From: Dugong dugon
Taxonomy: Eukaryota; Chordata; Mammalia; Sirenia; Dugongidae
Direction of reading: 5' to 3'
Length of the DNA: 64,000 nucleotides
Assembly (NCBI GenBank): GCA_030035585.1
Contig: CM057460.1
Span: 126,402,714 to 126,466,713, forward strand
In this document: positions 36,101-47,400 of the stretch, piece after piece
Layout: the number at the start of each line of letters is the position of its first letter
Position numbering within the stretch: the first letter of the stretch is position 1
Program-made: the position numbers and the translations under genes
Notes under the pieces: generated by a model
What the model saw: only the letters and a program-made list of their open reading frames with translations
What the model was told of the DNA's origin: nothing
Databases searched by the model: none

Positions 36101-39100
36101 AAAACCACTGGGTAATAGAAGAAATAAAAGATGGAATAAAAAAAATCCCTAGAATCAAAGGAGAATGAAAACACATCATACCAAAACCTTTGGACAGTGC
36201 TTAGAGGTCAATTTATAGCAATAGATGCACACATAAGAATTCAAATGCATCAATTCTTCTTTAGTCTTCCTTATTCATAGCAGTGAAAATGAAGCACTTT
36301 CTTTGAAGTTCAAAAACAGCAAATATATGTTTATATGTATACATACACACACGTATATATAAATATATACATATATACACAGATGGCATGGTGGTTACGT
36401 GCTATGGCTGCTAACAAAAAGGTCGACAGTTTGAATCCACCAGGTGCTCCTTGGGAACCCTATGAGGCAGTTCTACTCTGTCCTATAGGGTCACTATTGG
36501 TTGGAATTGACTCGATGGCAATGGGTTATATATGTATATTTACATACACAGACACAGACACAGACACACACACACACACACACACAGTCATTAACACAGT
36601 GACTGCGACAATGGACTGAAGCATAGCAACGATTGTCAGGATGGCACAGAACCAGGCAGTGTTTCGTTCTGTTGTACATAGGATTGCTGAGTCAGAACTG
36701 ACTCGACGGCACATAGCAACAAGAACACACATATATATTCTTTTAAAGCAAGGGAATGTTAGACAGAAAATGCAGACTATTGGTTGCTTTTGGAAGAATA
36801 GGCTCAAAGATGAGTTGGGAAGGAGCACCCAGATAGATGTAAGTCAGTGGTTCTCTCACTTTAGCTGGCATTGGAAACACCCAAAAGCCTTGTTAAAACA
36901 CGGATTGCCACACCCCACCCCAGAGGTTATGATTCAGTAGGTCTGGGGAGAGCTCCTAGAATTTTAATTTCTAACAAGTCCCCAGGTGTTGCTGATGCTG
37001 CTGGTCTAAGAATCATAATATGAATTATTGGTAATAATCTAAATTATGGATTGGAAAACTATCAAATCTGACTGATAATCTGTTTTTGTATGGCCCAGGA
37101 GCAAATAATGTTTTCATATTTTTAAACTGTTGGGAAAAAATTTATACATATTTTATTGTGCTTTAGGTGAAAGTTTACAGCTCAAGTTAATTTCTCATTC
37201 AAAAATTTATACACATATTGTTTTGTGACATTGGTTGCAATCCCCAAATGTGATAGCACACTCCCCATTCCCACTCTGTGTTCCCTTTGTCCATTCAACC
37301 AGTTCCTGTCCCTTCCTGCCTTCTCATCCTGCTCTTGGACAGGAGCTGCCCATTTGGTCTTGTATATCTGATTGAACTAAGAAGCACATTCCTCACGTGT
37401 ATTAATTTTTTGTTTTATAGACCTGTCTAATCTTTGTGTGAAGAGTGGGCTTCAGGAATGGTTTCAGTTATGGGTTAGTGGAATGTCTGGGGGCCATAGT
37501 TTTGGGGGTTCCTCCAGACTCTGTCAGACCATTAAGTCTGGTCTTTTTACATTAATTTGAATTCTGTTCTATATTTTTCTCCTGCTCTGTCCCGGACTTT
37601 CTGTTGTATTCCCTGTCAAGGCAGTCATTGGTGGTAGCTGGGTACCATCTAGTTCTGGTCTTAGGCTGGTGGAGTCTCTGATTCATGTGGTTCTTTAGTC
37701 CTTTGGGCTAGTATTTTCCTTGTGTCTTTGGTTTTCTTCATTTTCCTTTGCTCCAAGAATATTTTTTGACACATGAAAATTATGATATTTAAATTGCAGT
37801 GTCCATAAAGTTTTATTGAAACATAGCCATGCCAATTCACTTACATAATATCTATGTCTGTGTAAAAATGGCTTGGTGAAGGCATCTGACTTCTTCTAAC
37901 TTCACAAGGGGGAAGGAGAATCAAGATCAACAGTTCAAGGCTGATTCCTATGAGGTGGAGGTCAGACTTGCCTCGTCTCTCTGCCATCTTTACCAGTTCT
38001 GACACCAACTCTCCCTCCATGACACTCTTTACTTCCCTGTTGGGTTTGCTAATTCATTGCAATGACTACACAGAACTCACAGACCATACTGATGATTACG
38101 GGGTTTGTTAGGGAAGTGACAGGTTACAATTCAGGTTGAGGAACGCTCAAGGTACAGTTCTTCCATCAGGATAACCTCTTCCCAGCTGTGCTTGCAGGCA
38201 GGCCTCTCACTGGCCCCCGGCTTCTGCCCTGCTCAGGTAAGGTTACAAAGCTCTTTTCGCTCTGCTGATAAGTGCCCAGAGGCATCCCACTCTGTCAGTA
38301 AGCCTCAGCCCAAAGATGCTCAGCTCTAGCTCCATGGGTTGGCAAACCTAGCTCCACCAAGAGCCTGGAGGCACCCTACTCTGCCAGCAAGGCTCCTACC
38401 TGAAGGCACTCAGCTTTCTTGCTCTGTTGGTCAGGAAGCCCACTGTAGCATCTCCTGCCGATCTCTCCTGCTGCTGTTTCTCTGCCACCGCTTCTCGCCA
38501 TCTTCAGTGGTACAACTCTCTCTCTCAGTCTCCTGGTTCCAGTAGCTTCTCAGTACAAGGATCCTGGGTCCAAAGGACGTGTTCCACTCTCAGCCTTTCT
38601 TCCTTGGTGGTGGTGAGATCCTCTCCTTCCCACCTCTGGGGTTGCTCATTTCAAGCCCAGCAGGATGGCAAAACTGCCCAATCGCCTTGATGGGCCACAA
38701 TTATCCTATTTGCACAATCCAACCCAATTACTTGGGTGGGAGTTACATTACCATAGCAAAAAAGGCTACACGAAAGCAATCTATCATACCGCAGTCCACT
38801 CCGTGGCTTTTCTAGCCATAGTTGGAGGATAACTTCCCCCTCCCAAACATTTTACCAGCCCAAAGCGGTCATTAACAATTTGTCCTTCAGTAGGGCAAAA
38901 GAGTCTTAAGGATGAGGTTACTCAGGTGCCAGCCATTGAGGTCTGCTGCAAGTGTCTGACCTGATCTGGTCAGGTTCTCCAAAAGTCTTCTCAGGTTCAC
39001 ACTTTCTGGTGTCTGATGAAATTAAACTGAGAAAAGATTATACCCCTGCTCTGAGCTTCACGAGGTCTCAACATAGCAAAAACTTTAAGGGACTTTAGGT

Positions 39101-42100
39101 TTGACCACTGTACTCCAGTCCAGCAGTGCGTCCCACCTTAGTCACTCTTTCACACTTACAGCTTTTACAATTACGGTTTTTACAATCACAATTAACCCTG
39201 TTAACAATCAACACAACTAATTATATAATCCTCTTAGCATCCCCCCACCCCTTCCCCAGAGCCATCAGAAAAAGAGAAATCTATTCAGTGGGGATTCTTC
39301 CTTGTACACCCTCATTCTGAGTGTAAGCACACCCATGAAAGTGTGTAAGCCAGCCACTTCATGCCTTTATCTCCCCCTGTTTTAGATAGCCAGTGTTTTA
39401 ATTGCCCATATTATCAAACCAGTGAAGCCCTGGTGGTGCAGTGGTTAAGAGCTATGACTGCTAACCAAAAGGTCAGCAGTTCAAATCCACCAGCTGCTCC
39501 TTTGAAACCCTATGGGGCAGTTCTTTTCTGTCCTATAGGGTCACTATGAGTCAGAATCAACTTGATGGTAGTGGCTTTGTTTGTTTGTATTTTTATTAAA
39601 CCAGTACCCTCAGGAGACAAGCATGTTCCTTGGTCTCAAAGAGTCTTCTATTCCAGTTGGAACTTTGAGCATCTGCATCCATAAGCAAAGTCCAGTCCAG
39701 AGCAAGACATCAAATTGCAGCAATCTACACCAGCTCATGGTGTCATACATCCTTCTCTTCATTTGTTCAGAATCTGGTCAGCTCATCCCTAGCCATCCAA
39801 GCTAGGTCACAGTGGGTAGCAGCCTTAGGCTTGAGAGCTTACATACACCTCCCGGCACTTCAGACTGCCCTTTCACACTCTCTTATCCCAAGCCCCCTGG
39901 GGCTAGGTCAATGGATTCCACCCGTAAACTCAGGAGTCCACACAACTCTCTTTACTTCTGACCATCCCCCGCTTCCTCTCTGTCTCATCCCTGGCCCCTG
40001 TGGGCTAGGTCAATGAGTGCCAGTGACATATGTCCAAACTCAGCCTGTGTCTTCATCGCTGCATCTCCCCTACTTCCACTCATGAGTGTACCCAGATGGT
40101 GACCAGAAATGAGCATACCAAGCTGTCTACTTGCTGGCTCCCTTTAACTTCCAGTCCTGGAAGGGGGTTTTTCTTATGGGCACTGACTTTTGCTGCCTCA
40201 ATGCATCCAACAGCAAACTGCTTTCTCGAAATTCAAAAAGCAAAACAGCCACTTATTTTTTGTGTGGGTCCTTCCTTCCAGTGCAAATCTCCTGTTCTCT
40301 CAGCAGTCCTAGGTGGTTCTGCATGTCTTTTCAAACGCACAATCTGGGTGGGGCTCAGGTTTTCAACCTAAGCCCCCACTCTATACACAGGGCTACTGGC
40401 TTGAAACAAAAAGCCTGTGTTTCATCGTGTAAATCCTGGTTCCCCTTTTAGCATATCCAATCAAGTATTGGCTGAAGGTGGAGTTACACACTGTCTGTAA
40501 TCTATAATACACAGTGTTCATTTCTATCATGCATTTAGGTCTGTTTACAAAACTAGGTAGGAGAAACATTCAATATCCAAAAAAGACATAATTATTCAAT
40601 ATTCAAATAAACACAAAATCCTAAATACATAACCCTTTTAAAACATTCCAGTTGTGTCTTCTCTTAGCCACCCTTGACTGTCTTCCCATTCGTATGCACA
40701 TGGCCTTGGGCCTCTGGCTGGGTGGAACCAGAAGACCCAGGACCCCTATCAATCATCTTGCTTATCTGGCCTGGCTTTTTCCCCAGGACATCCCAGATCC
40801 AGCTTTTCTTCCCTTAGCTGCAGCATAACTTTCCTTTCAGCCATTACAGGTAACAATAACCAAAGTAACCATCTAAGAATCAGAAGTTTCATTCCCAAGC
40901 CCCTTTGTTATTTCTCTTACAAAGTCCCATTTTTCCATGAGTTTGGAGCCATGGCAATGAATCCCACTTCTGACACCAAGTAAAAATGGTGTGGTGGAGG
41001 CATCTGTCTTCCTGTAACTTCACGAGGGGGAAGGAGAATCAAGATCAACATCCCAAGGCTGATTCCTGTGAGGCAGATATCAGACATGCCTCCTGTCTCC
41101 ACCGTCTTTACCAATTCTGACACCAACCATCCCTCCCACGGCATTCTCTACTTTTCTGTTGGGTTTGATAATTCATTGCAATGGCCACACAGAACTCACA
41201 GACAATACTAGTGATTATGGGGTTTATTATGGAAGTAACAGGTTACAATTCAGGTTGAACACTCAGGATACAGTTCTTCTATCAGGGCATCTTTATTTGC
41301 AGGCAGGCCTCTCCCTGGCCCTCTGCCTCTGCCCTGCTCAGGCAAGTGTAACAAAGCTCTTTTAGCTCTGCTGATAGTGCCCAGAGGCACCCTACTCTGC
41401 CAGTAAGCCTCGGTGTGAAGTCACTCAACTTCAGCTCCATGGGTTGGCAAACCTAGCTTAACCAAGTGCCTGGAGGCACCCTACTCCACTAGCAAGGCTC
41501 CTGTCCCAAGGCACTCAGCTTTATTGCTTCATAGGCTGGGAAGCCCACCACACTGTCTCCTGCTGGTCTCTCCTGCCACATTTTCTCTGCCACTGCTTCT
41601 CATCATCTTCAGTGTTACAGCTCTCTCTCTCTCCTTTTCTTTCTCTGTCTCTCTCAGACTTCTGGTTCCAGGAGCTTCTCAGCACAGGGATCCTGGGTCC
41701 AAAGGACGCGTCCCACTCTTGGCCCTTATTCCTTGGTGGTGGTGAGATCCTCTTCTTCTCACCTCTGGGATGGCTCATTTCAAGCCCTGCAGGTTGGCAA
41801 AAATGACCAATCCCCTTGGTGGGCCACAATTACCCTATTTGCACAGTCCCACCCAATCACTTGAGTGGAAGTTACAAGACCATGGTGAGAAGGGCCACAC
41901 AGAAGTGCTCCATCATCATGCTTTTGCACTTCAATATCAAAGTTGCAATAGCTGTAGTGAAACGATATGGCCTGCAGAACCCAACATATTTACTATATGA
42001 CTCTATATAGAAAAAGAGACTAACTTGTTTTACAGGGCTGGATTGTGGGTTCATGGATTTTCATATTATTATTTTCAAATAATGAATTAATCGTTAAAAT

Positions 42101-44413
42101 TAAATAAAACAGGGTCATATGTGAACTAATGCTTATACTTTTTCAAGAACCAAGGATTTTGTTTAATCTAATTCTATGAAGTTATAAAACAAATAAAATA
42201 AAAATAGTTATTGATTTTAGTAAGAGATGGCCTCTTAGAGCTGATGAGATTTGACCACCAGTATTGGTGGCATTCATGGATTGAGCAGAGGACTTCCTGG
42301 GATAGCAAATGGCATGAGCAGAGAAAGGCTCAGTGGTTGTGGAGAACAAAAGGGATCGGCTTGAGTGGAGCAGAGTGGTCTTGTGTGAGGGAAGGAAGGT
42401 TAGAAGAATGGGAAACCCAGGTTGAGTCAACTAAGTTTGTGCAAAGATAATAGAGTGCCAATGGTGGAGGTGATATAATGAACTGGATTCACTTTACTAT
42501 ACATGATCAGCTTCAGCCATGTGGAGAGTCAATTTCAGTTATTTAACATAGCATAGCACAGAGCATTTATTAAACAAACATAGTATGGATATATAAGAAA
42601 AAGAAAAGAAACTTTTATTGTTCTTGTAATTATAAAAGTAATAAATGATCACATTGTAGAAAATTTGGAAAAATAAAGAAAAGTGAAAAAAAAAAAAGAA
42701 AGAAAGAGAAGAAAAATCTCCTTTTTCTAATGCTACCATGGAGAGATAACCACTGCTAACCTTTTGGTGTATGTTTCCCCCAGTATCCATTTTAGTCTCA
42801 ATCTCTGTCTCTGTAATTGTTTTTTTGTTTTAATAAAAATTTCACCCCAGAAGACATGGCCCCTGGACTCTCTGTTAGCCCAGAACTAAAACCATTCCTG
42901 AGGCCAACTCTTCAGACAAAGATTAGACTGGACTATGGGATATAAAATGATACTCGTGAAGAGTGTGCTTCTTAGCTCAAGTAGATACATGAGACTAAAT
43001 GGACAGCTCCTGTCCAGAGGCGAGATGAGAAGGCAGAGAGGGTCAGGAGCTGGTTGAATGGACACCGCGGGAAATCCGGGGTGGAAAGGAAGAGTGTGCT
43101 GTCACAGTATAGGGGGAGCAACTAGGGTCACATAACAATATATGTATAAGTTTTTGTATGAGAGACTAACTTGAATTGTAAATTTTCACTTAAAGTGCAA
43201 CAATAAAATTTTTAAAAAAGAAAAAACTCATCAGAAAAAAACAATTGCATCATAGAGTTGACATTGTTCTTTGAATGGCATTTTAAAGTAGCAATGTATA
43301 GCAACATGATCCAGATAGCTAAACGTTCTTTTGTATTGTCATTTTTAAGACATAGAAGACCTATATATCAATTTGCCAAAACAACTTATTTAATACTATG
43401 TGGTTAAACATTTGGATCAATGCCACCTTTTCTAAGTTACTTTAAAAACACTAAAGGAAACTCTTGTAAGGAAATATTGGTAAATCCTTCCATGCTTTAG
43501 AATAAATTGCCTTAGTATAAATTCCAAAAGTAGAATAATTTACTCAAAGGGCATGAACATTCGCAAGATTACAAGATATTTTGCCACTTTGCTCCAGAAA
43601 GGTTGTGCCAGTTTACACTCACCAACAAGTTATGTGCCAATTTTCCTCTATGTACATCAATATGAATTATTAATCTTCTGGTAAATTTGAAAGATAGTTA
43701 TATCATTGTCTTTATTTTTGTTTATTGATAACTAATGATGTTGAATACTTTGAATTGATTTTTGGCCATTTGAATGCTTTCTTTGGTGAATTGTTCACAT
43801 CTTTTTTTTCTCTTTGATTTGTCAGCACTCCTTAAATATTAAAAAAATATTGTCTATTGTTTATGATATATGCTGTAAATATTTTTCCCAGTTGTAATTT
43901 GCCTTTCAAATTGTTTATGGTGTCTTTTTGGTCAACTAAATTATTTAATTTTTATATGTCAAAACAATTTATTTTCTGGTTTCTGTCTTTGTTATTAGTC
44001 TTTAAAGAAAGCTTTCTCTCTGCTCATATTATAAGTATTTATATTTTCTTTCAGTAATTTTATGATTTCATCTTGTGATAGTTAAACCTGGAAATCCCAA
44101 ATTTCTTGGAAAAGATGATTTCATTTCACCCTTCATTTAAATCCACTTAGATATAGTTGCCTTGCCTATTTTTGACAACCGTGCAATGGAAAATTGGGGA
44201 CTATTGATGTTCGATGAGTCATTATTGTTGCTGCAACCAAATGATCAACTAACAGAAAAGAAGACTGTGATCTCCCACATTATCTCCCACGAGATTGGAC
44301 ATCAGGCATGTGGTAAAATGTTCTTTCTTATTTCACATAAAGGTATTCTTCAGCTGCTCTACTAAAAAACCCAAAACAAAACAAAACAAAAAACCTGCTG
44401 TATACCAAAATTG

Positions 44414-44468
<55 letters not shown>

Positions 44469-47400
44469 GGTGTGACAGTAATTAGAAACAGTATAATCAG
44501 ATTCTGGGTGGATTTGAACTATTGGTGCTGGCTCATAGTAATTGGACCTGACAGTTCAGTTGAAGATTGGGTGTTTATATCCAAAGGCTAACTTTGCTCC
44601 ATAAAATCTGCTTCAGGAAAAGTAAGCCAAGCAGAGCTGTGATTATTTGTTTTTAATTTCATCTTAAATAATACTCAAAAAGGTCTCTGAAAGATACCTG
44701 CATTTCATCATTAGATTGTTGTAAACTTCTATTTTTTTGGAAAGAGGTTAAAGGGATGCAGGCAATATATTGGTTAAGTGTTGGTGATGTGAGCAGTAAT
44801 GAATCCTTGAACTGTATTCTAAAAGGCAGTGTAAACAAGGATTCATGATTCACTTCATTAGATCTATTTGGTTGCACATTGGTGATTTTAGAAGTTTGGC
44901 TATTTGATTTGATGGAGATTCTCACATTTGCGTTTTGGCCTGTACTCCATTAATACAGGTTTGTCAAGAAAGAAATCCTCTAAAGTATGAAATTATCTTC
45001 ATAGTGATGTGATGCCCTAAGAAGTTTTCGAAAAGAGCAAATTGCTGGGATGGAGGAACACCCTGTTACACAGTCAACACACAATTTCACAAGTTTTGAT
45101 CATTCTCCCAAGTGCCTTAAATGACACATTGTTTTGAAATACAGGCTGCTAACTATGAATATATCACAGCTGTTGTAGGAATTTAGTTAAGTACTAGGCA
45201 TGGGTTTGTTGGTTTTGGAGGGTTTTTTTTTCTTTCCTGATGGTGTTCATGATCCGTTTGACACCTTCTTTCTGTTAAACTGAAATAGAAAATAATTACA
45301 GCTGGATCACGTTGCAGAGCATATGACCTGCATGGTCTTGTCACTGATTTATAGATGGCACAGGTCAAATCATGTTCTTAAAACATAACTGCTTAGAGCA
45401 AAATCCTGATGTAGCCTATTTAGAGCATAAACCAAAAAAAGAAAAAACCAAACCCATTGCCATCAAGTTGATTCCGACTCATAGCAACCCTATACGACAG
45501 AGTAGAACTGTCCCATAGGGTTTCCAAGGAGCGGCTGGTGAATTCGAAGTACCGACCTTTTGGTTAGCAGCTGAGCTCTTAACCACTGCGCCACCAGGGC
45601 TCCATTTAGAGTATAGCGTGCTATAAATTAGTAGGTGTTAAGTCAGCATTGAGGACTTCCAGTTTGTTTAATGTAACACAACTTTTGAGCAAAGTGGACA
45701 GTTTAAGAAATGCTACTCTAGCTTGGGGTCCTGGTGGCGCAGTGGTTAGTTAAGAGCTCTGCTTCTAACCAAAAGGTCACAGTTTGAATTCACCAGCCAC
45801 TCCTTGGAAACCCTGTGGGGCGGTTCTCCTTTGTCCTATAGGGTCTCTGTGAGTCTGAATCCACTCTATGGCAATGGGTTTTACCCTAGCTTACTTTATT
45901 TTTGAACATCATAGTTTAAAAACAAAAATTGCTCTCAATCATTGGATGTGAAGTAATTATTTGAGAGCAATACATGCCTGATATCTCTTCATGTTAAAAC
46001 AATAATGTGATTGTTAGAGTCTTGTTTTCAAGTTTTATTATTAATGGCAAATAAATTTTAAGTATATCTTTTAACCTTACATTTATTTAACATGTAACTA
46101 TAACAAATATTACTTAAATTTAAGAAAGTTTTCTTTTCTCCCATCTCCAAAAGTGGTTTGGAAACTTGGTTACCATGAATTGGTGGAACAATATCTGGCT
46201 CAATGAAGGTTTTGCATCTTATTTTGAGTTTGGAGTAACTAACTACTTCAATCCTAAACTCCCTAAAGTAAGTGTTTTGTTAAATTTGTATAACATTTTC
46301 CCCCTAATTATAAAAATATTGTTGAAAACATGTAAAATACAGAAAAATTAAAGGAGTATTAAATGATCTATAATACCAGAGATAATCGGTGTTATTTTTG
46401 GTTGTGTTTTTACCCCAGGTTTTTACCTATTGTAGATATTCATAAAAGTGGAAATTAGATAGAAATTTGTAATTCTTTCTCTACTTCATGTTATATCATG
46501 AACAATTCCACAAATCATTGAATCATTTTTGAAAACAAGATTTTTTTATGGCTACCTAATATTTTATTATGTTATCTTATATAGTACATGCTTATAATCT
46601 TTCCTTATCGTTCGATTTTAGGTTATTTTCACTTATTCCCACCTATGCTAAAGTTTAAAGCAGTTGTACTCATTAGTCTATGACTTTAATGATATATAAT
46701 ATGCTACTTTTAGTCAATCATATTAAATATCATTGCTGATACTGTTTTGCTGCTTTGAGTAAGTGGTAATACTGAAAAATAAATTCATGGGTATGCAAAC
46801 GTGATTATTTTAACCGTAGTTTATACTTCTGGTACTTAATCTATTTACAGTAATTAGGTAGTGCTTTCAGAGTGGCATAATAAAGCTTTTATTTAGATGT
46901 TTAAACATTTAGGTGTCATGTCTTTTGACACAGACCTCACCTCTTTATAACAAACCACAAGTCCTTTCTGGTTTGCCTCTTCTTTCTCTCTTGTTTCCAA
47001 GGCTAGATTCTTGGCCTCTTTTCTCCTCTCTCTCTCCCCTCCTTTTTTCAAAGAGTTTATTGATATTGAAAGGCTGATTTCTACTGGCCAGATCCTCCTA
47101 CGGCTAGGTTTATCCATTTTAAAGGTGATTCTAAGATTACGTTCTTTTTAATATTTTGATAGTATTATTTCCCTTTTTTAATGACAGGATGGTGATGGTA
47201 GGTAGATGATTTTATTTTTGTTAATTGCTTGACAAGATAACAAAAACTGATAAACCTATCTTGACCTCACAGAAACTTAAAAAAAAAAAAATTTTTTTTT
47301 TTTTTTTTTTGATTTTCCTTTCTGTTTGTGGAACCCTATTGCCTGGATAGCACTGATGTAGAGCAGCATCTTAATACTCTAGTTCCACCCTACTCTTTGT

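Larger units (their letters stand above)
37861..41915 (-). mobile_element. ERVL-type LTR retrotransposon with both LTRs
   Basis: Two ~930-bp LTRs (37861-38786 and 40981-41915) enclose about 2.2 kb. Immediately inside the right-hand LTR, 40961-40978 on the + strand reads as the 3' end of tRNA-Leu ending in CCA, so the minus strand carries a tRNA-Leu primer-binding site, the hallmark of ERVL. The right LTR is therefore the 5' LTR. No gag, pol or env frame is recognisable in the short internal region, so it is a non-autonomous or deleted copy. An AfroSINE sits inside it. Confidence 0.85.
30066..44150 (+). other. LVRN: LVRN intron 4 (14 kb, repeat-dense)
   Basis: GT-AG intron made mostly of nested retroelements, listed separately. 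30070-31140, 32380-33000, 42030-42590 and 43230-43430 contain nothing that I recognise. No hidden exon with laeverin similarity was found; exon 4 and exon 5 join directly in frame (T369-D370). Confidence 0.85.
44306..46153 (+). other. LVRN: LVRN intron 5, GC-AG type
   Basis: Starts GCATGT and ends AAAAG. Contains a TA microsatellite and two AfroSINEs in opposite orientation. 44470-45430 shows no gene and no nameable repeat. The acceptor (ctcccatctccaaaag) has a good pyrimidine run. Confidence 0.8.

Noticed and set aside
44313..44318. GT donor seven bases after the GC site
   Set aside because: gtaaaa is a possible donor, but its use would add 7 nt and shift the frame of exon 6.
44306..44365. 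Reading through the exon 5 donor to add residues after HEIGHQ
   Set aside because: It would replace the invariant WFGN after HEIGHQ with unrelated residues and end the protein; exon 6 supplies WFGN in phase.
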